DNA from: Paenibacillus sp. DCT19
GTDB lineage: Bacteria > Bacillota > Bacilli > Paenibacillales > Paenibacillaceae
Direction of reading: 5' to 3'
NCBI RefSeq assembly: GCF_003268635.1
Contig: NZ_CP029639.1
Span: forward strand, 600,501 to 664,500
DNA: 64,000 nucleotides
The notes under the pieces: model-generated
Seen by the model: the letters and a program-made list of their open reading frames with translations, nothing else
Databases searched by the model: none
Told to the model about the DNA's origin: nothing
In this document: piece by piece, positions 55,703-64,000 of the stretch
Position numbering within the stretch: position 1 is the stretch's first letter
Layout of the letters: every line of letters begins with the position of its first letter
Translations under genes and position numbers: made by a program

Positions 55703-56661
55703 GTGAATATAGACGAGCGCAAAAATCTGGTCAGAGTATGTAAGATGTATTATTACGAATCGTGGACACAAGAGAAGATCGCGGAGAAGCTAGGGTATCG
55801 AGACCAGTAATCTCCAAAATGCTGCAACGTGCCAAGGACGAAGGTATTATTGAAATTGTTATTCATGATGATGATCGCGAGATTACGAATTTGGAGAAAG
55901 AACTTGAAAATACATTTGAATTGAAACAGGTTCTGGTCGTTCCGACCAAGGATCTGAACAAGGAATTGGTCTCGAGTGCGGTTGGCAGAGCGGCTGCCCA
56001 ATTTGTGCAAAAGTTGATCAAAAACGGGGATCGGGTCGGCGTTTCCTGGGGTAACACCTTGTATCAGATGGTTAGAGAATTTCCGCTCGAAAAAAAAGAG
56101 AACGTCAAAATCATCCCACTTGTCGGAGGTACAGGCAATTCTCGCAATGAGATGCACTCTAATCAGATTGCGTATGAGTTATCCAAGAAAATGGGTGTTA
56201 CGTGCGAAACGTTATATGCACCTGCTGTGGTAGAGACGGAAGAATTACGCGAGCAGATCGTAGGCATGGCGAATATTGCGGAGGTTCTGCGGGAGGGTGA
56301 ACGAATTGATCTTGCACTAGTGGGCATTGGCAATCCCTTTTCCATGTCTACGATGGAAAGATCGGGTTACCTTAACGAGCAAGTGTTATCCGAACTTAAA
56401 CTGTTGAACACGGTTGCAGATATTAACTCAGTATTTATAACGCGAGATGGGTCGATTGCTGGACACCCCATTAACCGCAAAGTCATTGGACTTGGACTAG
56501 AACAATTGAAAAAGGCTCGAACGGTAGTCGGTATGGCTTTTGGTTTGCACAAAATTGAATGTATCCTCGCTTCCTTACATGGCAAGTACATCAATATGTT
56601 AATCACGGATGAGTCCACAGCCAGACGTATACTGGACGATTGTCGAAATAGTAGGAACTAA
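55703..56661 (+). CDS. SorC-family sugar-binding regulator, frameshifted in this sequence
   Basis: One base is missing in the G run 55793-55795; adding it gives 319 aa from a GTG at 55703. The corrected HTH reads YYYESWTQEKIAEKLGVSR, as in DeoR/SorC regulators, followed by PVISKMLQRAKDEG. The sugar-phosphate-binding domain has VGVSWGNTLYQMV and GIGNPFSMSTMERSG. It is divergent from the MBL-HAD-Afu operon and is probably its regulator, responding to a phosphorylated sugar. Confidence 0.9.
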
Positions 56662-56751
56662 CCGCAAGCTAGATAAGAAAATGATACAGATAAAAGCGAT
56701 AATAGATCATAACTTTTTTCAAGATGATAGTAATTAACATCATTAATCGTT

Positions 56752-56791
56752 AAAACAACCTGAGTCCGATTATTTAGGATTCAGGTTGTTT
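56752..56791. terminator. Bidirectional terminator
   Basis: AAACAACCTGA(G)TCC pairs with GGATTCAGGTTGTTT, with A/T flanks on both sides. Confidence 0.85.
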
Positions 56792-56804
56792 CGTATAGAT
56801 AACA

Positions 56805-57437
56805 TCAAAATAATTCAATGAGTCCATTCACGAACTCATACACAAAATAAAGAGAGAACCCAAGCAACATAATGCCCGCGATGACTGAAACCCAGCGAAT
56901 CATTTGGCGACTCATTACTTTTCTTGTTACTGACACAATGGACAGCAGCCCTAGATCGTGAATCAAAATCCCGCTCATCACCCCAAATGCTGCAATGGCA
57001 AAGCTCCCGGAGTGGGAAGAACTATAGGACTGAGTTAGAACGGCTCCGAATACGGAAACCCAAAATACCAGGTTACCCGGTGATACTGCAACAAGCAAAC
57101 CATTTCGATATGTACTAAAAAATGATTTCTGTGTTTTCTCATCTGCTGGGGTGATATCTTTATCGGCATTTTTGATTGAATCGCAACCGAGATATGCGAG
57201 GAATCCTGCACCTACAATCCACAGCGGAGTTTGAACATACGGTAAGGCGAGCACGGAAGCGAAGCCGAAGTAGAGAGCCAGTATAAGCAAAATATCCACC
57301 GTCATGCCACCAATTCCGACTGCCCATCCATGAATGAATCCATTTTTCAATCCTTGCTTGGTCATTTCTACTGTAATTGCTCCAACAGGCATCGCTATGG
57401 CAAGACCGATTAGAAAATACTTAAGATAAATATCCAT
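56805..57437 (-). CDS. LysE-family exporter
   Basis: Product of 210 aa with six membrane helices. The first helix carries AIAMPVGAITVEMTKQGLKNG, the LysE/RhtB signature. It exports amino acids or analogues. No regulator is adjacent. Confidence 0.92.
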   Translation of the reverse strand: MDIYLKYFLIGLAIAMPVGAITVEMTKQGLKNGFIHGWAVGIGGMTVDILLILALYFGFASVLALPYVQTPLWIVGAGFLAYLGCDSIKNADKDITPADEKTQKSFFSTYRNGLLVAVSPGNLVFWVSVFGAVLTQSYSSSHSGSFAIAAFGVMSGILIHDLGLLSIVSVTRKVMSRQMIRWVSVIAGIMLLGFSLYFVYEFVNGLIELF

Positions 57438-57676
57438 TGAACTTACCTTTTCCCTTCATATGTATGATTCTATTTCATTGCTGTAAAGCAAAAACGTATT
57501 TTTAAATTTACAATATACGTCACGTAATATCAAGCTAATTGAGAGAGATTTTCATTTACCGAAACGTTTGAATTGAAAGGATATCATATCCTGTGCATAC
57601 ATCATGAATGTCGTGGTAATTATAACCTTTACAAGCGTCGCCAACACAGTTAATCCACAGGAATGGAGCATTCAAC

Positions 57677-58534
57677 GTGCCAGAATGGTTAGAGGTCACA
57701 TTTCGAACGTTAGCTGCAGTAACAGTTCTGTTTTTCATTACGAAAATTCTAGGAAAGCGCCAAATTTCTGAATTGTCTTTGTTTGAGTATATTACGGGGA
57801 TTACCTTAGGTAATTTGGTGGGGTATATTTCGTTAGATACAGATACAAAGTGGTATTTAGGTTTTCTTGCGGTATTTGTATGGGTTTCCGTGTCTGCAGG
57901 TGCGGAGTACTTAACGATGAAAAGTAAAAAGTTTCGGGATATTGTAGACGGGAAATCAACAATTCTTATTGAAAATGGAGCAGTGATCGAAAAAGCTCTA
58001 GCGAAAGAACGCTTGACGATTGATGAATTTCTGGAGCAGCTTCGTAAAAAAGATGTGTTTCGAGTTGCCGATGTTGAGTTTGCCGTAATGGAACAGAGTG
58101 GAGATATCAGTGTCATGTTAAAAAAAGAGTATCAACCCCTTACAGCCAACGCATTGGGCTATCATATATCTTCTGAAAAGGAACCCAGAACAATCATTAT
58201 GGATGGGCATATCTTGCCAGATACTTTACAAGTAACAGGATATAATGAAGATTGGGTACAAAAAGAGCTACGCAAGCTTGGCTTGAATTTGGGACAAGTC
58301 TCGATTGGTCAGGTGGATAGCAAGGGAGAACTTACAATACAGACAGGTACAGATTCTTTGCCTAAACCGGCAAATTCCAATCCAAAGGATCAAATAACGG
58401 AGTTAGTTACAAGACTGCAGGATGATTTAATGATGAAAAAACAACTTGCATCCAATGATAAGGATCGTCTCAAATATCAAGAAGCACTAGACCAATTTCA
58501 AACGGCAATGCATGCTTATCAAAAACAACAATAA
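57677..58534 (+). CDS. DUF421 (YetF-like) membrane protein
   Basis: Product of 285 aa from a GTG at 57677 (GGAATGGAG upstream). Three N-terminal helices, then the DUF421 signature LFEYITGITLGNLVGYISLD and the cytoplasmic domain (SKKFRDIVDGKSTILIENG). The last 60 residues form a charged coiled coil not usual in YetF. Function of the family is not firmly known; some are sporulation-related. Confidence 0.9.
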   Translation: MPEWLEVTFRTLAAVTVLFFITKILGKRQISELSLFEYITGITLGNLVGYISLDTDTKWYLGFLAVFVWVSVSAGAEYLTMKSKKFRDIVDGKSTILIENGAVIEKALAKERLTIDEFLEQLRKKDVFRVADVEFAVMEQSGDISVMLKKEYQPLTANALGYHISSEKEPRTIIMDGHILPDTLQVTGYNEDWVQKELRKLGLNLGQVSIGQVDSKGELTIQTGTDSLPKPANSNPKDQITELVTRLQDDLMMKKQLASNDKDRLKYQEALDQFQTAMHAYQKQQ

Positions 58535-58554
58535 TCACACCTTACGTAGATGAA

Positions 58555-58588
58555 GTCGTTGATTGATCTTTCAATCAATGACTTTTTT
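58555..58588 (+). terminator. Intrinsic terminator
   Basis: AGTCGTTGATTGA pairs with TCAATCAATGACT, followed by TTTTTTTT. Confidence 0.9.
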
Positions 58589-58621
58589 TTGTTGATAATC
58601 AGATGCAATTACAAATAACCG

Positions 58622-58685
58622 TTGACAACAAATAAGTTGTAACATATATTATTACAAGTATAAGTTGTAACTTTAATTATTACAA
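58622..58685 (+). promoter_or_regulatory. azoR promoter with two tandem operators
   Basis: TTGACA (58622-58627), 17 bases, TATATT (58645-58650). Two identical-type palindromes, TTGTAA-N9-TTACAA, lie at 58637-58657 (over the -10) and 58665-58685, 28 bases apart centre to centre. They are suited to cooperative binding of a dimeric repressor, likely the Rrf2-type protein encoded at the end of the cluster. Confidence 0.85.
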
Positions 58686-58722
58686 CAAATCACACTAAAT
58701 TTGAATAAAAGGATTGATACTA

Positions 58723-59361
58723 ATGACGAAAGTACTTTTTATTACCGCACATCCCCTTGAAGAATCCACATCGTATAGCCTAACTGTAGGTAAAGCATTT
58801 ATCGAAGCTTACAAGGAGGCTAATCCTGAAGATGAGATTGTGAACATTGATTTGTACCAAGAGTATATCCCTCATATTGATGCACATGTTTTTAGTGGCT
58901 GGGGCAAGCTGCGCTCTGGAACTGAATTTGCTCAACTCTCAAGCGATGAACAAGCGAAGGTAAAGCGTCTAGCAGAATTGTCTGATCAATTTATTGAGGC
59001 GGACAAGTATGTGTTTGTAACTCCTTTCTGGAACTTCTCATATCCTCCAGTGATGAAAGCCTATATTGATGCTGTCTCTGTAGCGGGGAAATCTTTCCGT
59101 TATTCAGAAGAGGGACAACCTATTGGCCTACTAACTGATAAAAAAGCAATTCATATTCAAGCACGAGGTGGCTTCTACTCTGACAGTCCTGCGAATGAGC
59201 TTGAGATGGGGCATCGTCACCTTCAAGTCATCATGAAATTCTTCGGAGTACCTTCATTCGAAGGTCTGTTTATTGAAGGACATAATAAAGCGAAGGACAA
59301 GGCACAAGAGATCAAAGAAAACGCCATCGAGAGAGCGAAAGATCTGGCTAAAACATTCTAA
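58723..59361 (+). CDS. azoR: FMN-dependent NADH-azoreductase
   Basis: Product of 212 aa from the ATG at 58723 (AAAAGGA upstream). Flavodoxin-like fold: [20 protein letters not shown] at the phosphate-binding loop, [18 protein letters not shown] and HIQARGGFY as in AzoR. It reduces quinones and azo dyes by two electrons and protects against electrophiles. First gene of the azoR-frnE-rrf2 cluster. Confidence 0.93.
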   Translation: MTKVLFITAHPLEESTSYSLTVGKAFIEAYKEANPEDEIVNIDLYQEYIPHIDAHVFSGWGKLRSGTEFAQLSSDEQAKVKRLAELSDQFIEADKYVFVTPFWNFSYPPVMKAYIDAVSVAGKSFRYSEEGQPIGLLTDKKAIHIQARGGFYSDSPANELEMGHRHLQVIMKFFGVPSFEGLFIEGHNKAKDKAQEIKENAIERAKDLAKTF

Positions 59362-59377
59362 AATGGAGTTGTTGTGA

Positions 59378-60007
59378 ATGATGACAAATAAGGATATTTC
59401 TCTAATCTATGTGTGGGATGCATATTGTGGATGGTGTTATGGATTCTCCAATAGCCTACGGACATTTCATCAAAATCACTTAGAATTACCGATCGAAGTG
59501 TTGTCGGGTGGTCTTTTTATAGATGATCGCAGTCAAGCAATGGCAGCATATCCACATATTCCAGAAGCCAATAAACGAATTGCTCAGCTTACTGGCGCGG
59601 AGTTTGGTGCTCCGTACAATAAACTTGTAAATGACGGTACATTTATTATGGATAGTGAGGCAGCGGCTATTGGATTTTCCGCTTTACGTTCCTTGGCACC
59701 AGAACAAGAAGTGAATCTAGCGGCTGCAATGCAGCGTGCATTTTATTATGAGGGTAAGAGTCTCAGTGATATACAAACGTATCAAGACATTGCCAAGCAA
59801 CTCAATCTGGATGAGCAGAAAGTGATCGATAGAATTATAAATCCAGAGACACGAGATCTTGTCCAGCAAGAATTCGTAGCAGCTAGTAACCTTGGGGCGA
59901 GAAGTTACCCAACTCTTTTCTTGAAAAAAGATAATACCTTGTATCCTTTAGGCGGCGGCGCAATGACCGCTGATAAGTTAGAAGAAAATTATGCTCAGTT
60001 AATCTGA
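59378..60007 (+). CDS. DsbA-family/FrnE-like oxidoreductase
   Basis: Product of 209 aa with TGGAG nine bases before. The DsbA-like active site is DAYCGWCYGF; the cis-Pro loop reads GARSYPTLFL. No signal peptide, so cytoplasmic like FrnE. The gene starts 16 bases after azoR and probably repairs or handles disulfide stress together with it. Confidence 0.9.
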   Translation: MMTNKDISLIYVWDAYCGWCYGFSNSLRTFHQNHLELPIEVLSGGLFIDDRSQAMAAYPHIPEANKRIAQLTGAEFGAPYNKLVNDGTFIMDSEAAAIGFSALRSLAPEQEVNLAAAMQRAFYYEGKSLSDIQTYQDIAKQLNLDEQKVIDRIINPETRDLVQQEFVAASNLGARSYPTLFLKKDNTLYPLGGGAMTADKLEENYAQLI

Positions 60008-60143
60008 TTCAACCTAAAAAATGAGACTCATTGTAACATGCTAAATAGCTGTTAGAATGTTAATATAGCTTCCTCAGAAATTCTAATTTTTAATACAATA
60101 GTTCAATCGTAACGCACTTATTTTGTATCATTGGGGTGAAAAT

Positions 60144-60571
60144 ATGTCCGTAAGCTCTCGGTTTTATATAGGAATACACATTTTGTCGTTGTTGGAAGTC
60201 AATAAAGAAGGAAATAACTCATCTGAGATGATTGCAGATAGCGTTAATACACACCCTGTAATTGTTCGAAAAGTGATGGGATGTTAAAAAAATCAGGATT
60301 AGTGCATGTAACCCGTGGAAAAGCAGGGGCTACACTTGCACGAGATCTAAGTGAAATCACATTGTTCGACGTGTACACAGCAGTAAATGCAGTGAATGAC
60401 AATAATCTCTTCAATATTCAAGAGAAGCCAAACCCCGATTGTCCGGTGGGGAAAAACCTTCAAGGAACGATCGAACCTATTTTTTCATTGGCACAGAGAG
60501 CACTGGAGAAAGTACTTGAGAATGTAACGTTACAAGATATAGTAGTTGATTTGGATAAGGATTCGGATTGA
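60144..60571 (+). CDS. Rrf2-family regulator, frameshifted in this sequence
   Basis: One base is missing in the G run 60278-60280; adding it gives 142 aa, the usual Rrf2 length. The HTH includes SSEMIADSVNTHPVIVRKVMGMLKKSGLV; the last part LARDLSEITLFDVYTAV and a short Cys pair region follow. It is likely to control the azoR-frnE genes through the tandem TTGTAA boxes. Start ATG after GGGGTGAAAAT. Confidence 0.88.
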
Positions 60572-60637
60572 GTTTACTGAGAAAGCAATCTTTTTCTATA
60601 TGAAATTTGAATAAAACATCCATTACAAGTGTTAATA

Positions 60638-60671
60638 AGGCCGCTAATCCTATGATTAGCGGTCTTTTTTT
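60638..60671 (+). terminator. Intrinsic terminator
   Basis: GGCCGCTAATC pairs with GATTAGCGGTC around CTAT, then TTTTTTT. Confidence 0.9.
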
Positions 60672-60767
60672 GCATCAGAGTATTTCATGCCTTGCTGCAC
60701 AAACAAGTCAATAGCTCTAAAGGGTAATTTGGATCATTTTCATAGATTAGTTGAAAAGGGGTGACTG

Positions 60768-60831
60768 TTCCTTGACTATTTCATGTCAAGGAAGTGACTG
60801 CAATTGTGTCATTCACAATTGTAGATATAAT
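60768..60831 (+). promoter_or_regulatory. cyd promoter region with two inverted repeats
   Basis: A perfect 9-bp inverted repeat TTCCTTGAC-N8-GTCAAGGAA lies at 60768-60793. A second, CAATTGTG-N5-CACAATTG, is at 60801-60821 and overlaps the -35 (TTGTGT, 60804-60809) of a promoter whose -10 is TATAAT (60826-60831). The second resembles the half sites of Rex (TTGTG...CACAA) but with a shorter spacer. The leader to cydA is about 170 bases. Confidence 0.75.
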
Positions 60832-61002
60832 AATTTTATATATCACGATGGTATGTATAGGACTGCGAGAGTAGGATAATTTAAGCATTAGCCATGTTGA
60901 TTATCTCGGAATGCACCTTTATATCTTGATATGTGAAATTTTTCTCGTACTTTATTGTGTATTGAATCCTTAATCGAAAATGAAAACGGAGGTGACAGAG
61001 GT
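60832..61002 (+). other. Untranslated leader of cydA
   Basis: About 170 bases without a gene. Together with 60572-60831 this is a 431-base gap that holds the Rrf2 terminator, the two operators and the cyd promoter. No known RNA element recognised in the leader. Confidence 0.5.
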
Positions 61003-62367
61003 ATGGAGTTAGATACGGTGTTATGGAGCAGATTGGTGACTGGCTTAACGCTTGGGTTTCACGTGATCTTTGCGACACTTGGTGTAGGTGTGCCTCTAAT
61101 GATTGCTATTGCTGAGTTCATTGGCATTCGGAAGAAGGATAACCATTACATACTTATGGCGAAAAGGTGGTCACGAGGGTTTGTCATTTCCGTGGCAGTG
61201 GGTGTCGTGACAGGTACAGCGATATCTCTACAGCTTGCCTTGGTATGGCCGAACTTTATGAAGCTGGCCGGGAATGTCATTGCATTACCGCTATTTATGG
61301 AAGTGTTCGCGTTCTTCTTCGAAGCGATTTTCCTGGGCATTTATCTGTATACATGGGATCGATTCAAGAACCCGTATATTCACTGGTTGTTGACCATCCC
61401 CGTTGTGGCCGGAGCAGGAATGTCGGCTGTTTTTATTACAACCGTGAACGGATTCATGAACCAACCTGAAGGATTTGTCATGGAGGCAGGTCAATTCATG
61501 GCGGTTAACCCTGTGCAAGCGATGCTGAATACAGCAACATTCTCCAAGGTATTCCATGTGCTAAGCTCAGCCTATTTGACGGGGGCGGCTCTACTTGCAG
61601 GGATTGCTGCCCTTGCCATGCTGAGAAAAGGTGTTACTGCGTACCACAAGAAAGGCTTGAATCTAATGATGGCTGTTGTTTTAGTATTCAGTTTGCTGAA
61701 CACACTCGCTGGAGATGTATCTGCCAAGTTTCTGGCTGAACATCAGCCTGAGAAGCTGGCAGCAGCGGAATGGCATTTTGAGACAGAGAGCGGCGCAGAT
61801 TTAATTTTACTCGGATGGCTGAATGCGGAACATGAGATTATAGGAGCTCTTCACTTGCCTAAATTGCTCAGCTTCCTCGCCTTTGGAGACTTTAATGCCG
61901 AAGTGACGGGGCTGAATGAATTCCCACCGGATGAACAGCCGCCACTGCTGGTGCATTATTTATTCGATGTGATGGCCGGAATTGGATTCGCTCTATTAGC
62001 GATCTCCAGTCTATATTTCCTACTTGTGTTCTGGAAGAAGCGTAATCAGTTCAACAAATGGATGCTTCGCCTCGTCGCGCTGAGTGCTCCACTTGCGTTT
62101 CTTGCCGTTGAGATGGGCTGGTTCTATGCAGAGGTGGGACGACAGCCATGGATTATTCGAGGATATATGCGAGTGGAAGAAGCAGCGACTTCATCACCAA
62201 GTGTGAGAATATTATTTTTCGTGTTCCTACTGTTGTACATCGTGCTCGGCGTTATATGTGCTCTTGTATTAAGACGTTTGTTTAACAATAATCCTGCTGA
62301 GGTTGAGATGGAAAAATGGCTGAAGGCGAAACAGGATCAATCCGCGGACAAAGGAGGGCATGCCTGA
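61003..62367 (+). CDS. cydA: Cytochrome bd ubiquinol oxidase subunit I
   Basis: Product of 454 aa from the ATG at 61003 (GGAGGTGACAGAGG). The start LWSRLVTGLTLGFHVIFATLG places the heme b595 His in helix 1. GWFYAEVGRQPW and the short Q-loop are typical for the Firmicutes type. It oxidises menaquinol and reduces O2 under low oxygen. The gene is translationally coupled to cydB. Confidence 0.96.
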   Translation: MELDTVLWSRLVTGLTLGFHVIFATLGVGVPLMIAIAEFIGIRKKDNHYILMAKRWSRGFVISVAVGVVTGTAISLQLALVWPNFMKLAGNVIALPLFMEVFAFFFEAIFLGIYLYTWDRFKNPYIHWLLTIPVVAGAGMSAVFITTVNGFMNQPEGFVMEAGQFMAVNPVQAMLNTATFSKVFHVLSSAYLTGAALLAGIAALAMLRKGVTAYHKKGLNLMMAVVLVFSLLNTLAGDVSAKFLAEHQPEKLAAAEWHFETESGADLILLGWLNAEHEIIGALHLPKLLSFLAFGDFNAEVTGLNEFPPDEQPPLLVHYLFDVMAGIGFALLAISSLYFLLVFWKKRNQFNKWMLRLVALSAPLAFLAVEMGWFYAEVGRQPWIIRGYMRVEEAATSSPSVRILFFVFLLLYIVLGVICALVLRRLFNNNPAEVEMEKWLKAKQDQSADKGGHA

Positions 62368-63380
62368 TGAGTTATGAATTAATCGGAATTTCGGTACTCT
62401 GGCTGTTCTTGTATGGCTATCTCATCGTAGCTTCTATTGATTTCGGCGCTGGATTTTTTGCCTTCTATGCCCGTTTGACGAAGCAGGATCACCTGATTAA
62501 TCGTCTGATCTCCCGTTATCTATCGCCGGTCTGGGAGATTACCAATGTGTTTTTTGTATTTTTCTACATCGGTATTGTCGGTTTTTTCCCGGACACAGCC
62601 TCCTATTATGGCGCAGCCTTAATCGTGCCGGGAAGTATTGCTATCATACTGCTTGCCATTCGTGGCTCGTTCTATGCTTTTGAGAATTATGGTTCCAAAA
62701 ATAATATCGTGTACCTGTTTTTATATGGAGCCACAGGTTTGCTAATTCCTGCATCGCTGTCAGTGGCACTGACACTGTCGGAAGGCGGATTTATCCTGAA
62801 ACAGGGCGAGACCGTTACACTGGACTATTGGGCGCTGTTTACCAATCCATTATCGTGGAGCATCGTTGGACTGGCAATTGTCTCTGTACTATTTATTAGC
62901 GGAGCGTTTTTAACCTTTTATGCATCACGGGCAGAGGATCAGGGCGCACTCAAGCTGATGCGGAATTATGCTTTGTTCTGGAGCACACCAACCATCATTC
63001 TCGCACTGACTGCATTTATATATTTGGGTCAACACAATGAGCGCCACTTTCAAAATATGATGGATCTGTGGTGGTTGCTTGCACTTTCCGTTGCTTTCTT
63101 CATGGTTGCCATGTGGCTGCTGTTTAACGGACGTAGATATGGACTCGCATTTATCTGCATCATGCTTCAATTTTTCTGTGCATTTTTTGCTTACGGGATC
63201 GGTCAATATCCTTATATTCTTGATCCCTATATCACGATTCAGAGTAGTGCGACATCACCAGCCATGGGCTTCGCGCTTGTCGTTGTTTTTATCGGAGGAC
63301 TATGCTTGCTGATTCCATCTCTTATTCTGGTCTTCAAGCTATTTCTGTTCGATGCGGATTATGTCAAAGGGAAAAAATAA
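62367..63380 (+). CDS. cydB: Cytochrome bd oxidase subunit II
   Basis: Product of 337 aa; TGATG overlap with cydA, AAAGGAGGGC upstream. Eight membrane helices, with the segment ASIDFGAGFFAFYARL in helix 1 typical of CydB. Pairs with CydA. Confidence 0.95.
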   Translation: MSYELIGISVLWLFLYGYLIVASIDFGAGFFAFYARLTKQDHLINRLISRYLSPVWEITNVFFVFFYIGIVGFFPDTASYYGAALIVPGSIAIILLAIRGSFYAFENYGSKNNIVYLFLYGATGLLIPASLSVALTLSEGGFILKQGETVTLDYWALFTNPLSWSIVGLAIVSVLFISGAFLTFYASRAEDQGALKLMRNYALFWSTPTIILALTAFIYLGQHNERHFQNMMDLWWLLALSVAFFMVAMWLLFNGRRYGLAFICIMLQFFCAFFAYGIGQYPYILDPYITIQSSATSPAMGFALVVVFIGGLCLLIPSLILVFKLFLFDADYVKGKK

Positions 63381-63395
63381 AAGGAGGAGCGCACT

Positions 63396-64000
63396 GTGAA
63401 AAGGAAATCGAGTCTGATTGCTATGCAAATGTCATTACAACGAAAAAGCAGGCTTCTCCTTATGCTTATTTCTCTGGCACTGGGTGTCGCAATTATAAGC
63501 CAGGCTACGCTGCTGGCCGAAGCAGTCCAGCGAATCTTTGTAGAGAAAGCTTCCTTTGCATCAGTAGTGATGTTGCTCGGTATATTGCTGGCTGTTATGG
63601 CTCTGCGCACGCTGTTATCGTATGGCAATGGAAAGGTCGGCTTGCATATGGCTGCCCTGGCCAAGACGCATATGCGAGCTAAGGTGCTGCATAACCTGAC
63701 TCATGCTTCCATGTCTTCAACCCTGCACGGACAGACGGGAGGGAAGGTCAGTGTTGCGCTGGATGCGGTAGATGAGGCGGATAGTTATTTCAGTCAGTAC
63801 ATGCCGCGCATGATGGAGGCAGCGATCATTCCGATTCTGATCCTAGTTGTTGCATTTACCCAACATGCTAACACGGGGTGGATTCTGCTCTGCACCGCTC
63901 CGTTTATCCCTTTATTTATGATTTTGGTCGGATTGCAAACCAAGAACAAGTCTGAGGAAAAATACGCGCAACTGGCTGAGTTTTCTGGTACCTTTCTGGA
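63396..64000 (+). CDS. cydD: Thiol reductant ABC exporter CydD, partial
   Basis: The gene runs off the window end; 201 codons are visible. It starts with GTG at 63396 after AAGGAGGAGC. The N-terminal part shows ABC exporter type-I membrane helices (LLMLISLALGVAIISQATLLAEAV, then MLLGILLAVMALRTLLSY) and SVALDAVDEADSYFSQYMPRMMEAA, the CydD/MsbA-like coupling region. CydDC exports cysteine/glutathione and is needed to assemble cytochrome bd. The ATPase half lies beyond the window. Confidence 0.88.
   Translation, partial: MKRKSSLIAMQMSLQRKSRLLLMLISLALGVAIISQATLLAEAVQRIFVEKASFASVVMLLGILLAVMALRTLLSYGNGKVGLHMAALAKTHMRAKVLHNLTHASMSSTLHGQTGGKVSVALDAVDEADSYFSQYMPRMMEAAIIPILILVVAFTQHANTGWILLCTAPFIPLFMILVGLQTKNKSEEKYAQLAEFSGTFL

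Noticed and set aside
60801..60821. Calling the cyd repeat a Rex box
   Set aside because: The half sites fit TTGTG/CACAA, but the spacer is 5, not 8 bases.

Overview
The window looks like a chromosomal segment of a spore-forming Bacillota, most likely a Paenibacillus. The grounds are purine-rich ribosome binding sites, frequent TTG/GTG starts, a ctaCDEFG caa3 oxidase cluster, a guanine riboswitch on xpt-pbuX, a CcpA-type cre site, and many small secreted or lipoprotein ORFs. This comes from gene content and layout, not from a database search. I saw no rRNA, tRNA, CRISPR array, transposase or phage block.

Layout. 0-3.3 kb: a palindromic element, a zinc-ribbon protein, a TrmB-type regulator, a Nudix hydrolase and a small protein. 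3.6-6.7 kb: mscL, then riboswitch-xpt-pbuX. 7.3-15.2 kb (minus strand): an operon with an RraA-like protein, an oligopeptide-type binding protein, a carbon-nitrogen hydrolase, Opp/Dpp permeases and ATPases, and a creatininase-family amidohydrolase; it looks like an uptake-and-cleavage pathway for an unknown amide or peptide-like compound. 16.3-24.1 kb: a methionine aminopeptidase, the caa3 oxidase cluster ctaCDEFG with a DUF420 gene, and a beta/gamma-crystallin-like small protein. 24.4-28.8 kb: a GntR-controlled ABC operon. 28.8-35.2 kb: an accessory region with three copies (two potentially functional, one remnant) of a small hydrophobic peptide gene, mixed with regulators, secreted proteins and dispersed hairpins. 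35.2-49 kb: AraC, a DMT permease, csaA, an ArsR-DMT pair module, a LacI-MATE-acetyltransferase module, a MarR-MFS module, a nucleotidyltransferase and secreted proteins. 49-56.7 kb: an Afu/Fbp-type ABC importer with two HAD phosphatases, a metallo-beta-lactamase-fold hydrolase and a divergent SorC-type regulator. 56.8-64 kb: LysE, DUF421, azoR-frnE-rrf2 redox-stress genes, and cydABD (cydD runs off the end).

Several regulator-target sets can be read from operators. The LacI protein shares a TGTTAACGTTAACA-type palindrome with its own gene, a MATE exporter and an acetyltransferase. The ArsR protein shares an ATATCG/CGATAT operator with a pair of small DMT subunits. azoR has two tandem TTGTAA-N9-TTACAA sites and lies in a cluster with an Rrf2 gene. 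cydA has two perfect inverted repeats near its promoter.

Caution on sequence quality. At least eleven genes or gene positions are broken by a frameshift, and in every case adding one base to a G/C run of 3-5 restores a full-length, family-typical protein. These are far more likely to be consensus errors than pseudogenes, so I annotate them as single CDSs and say where the base is missing.
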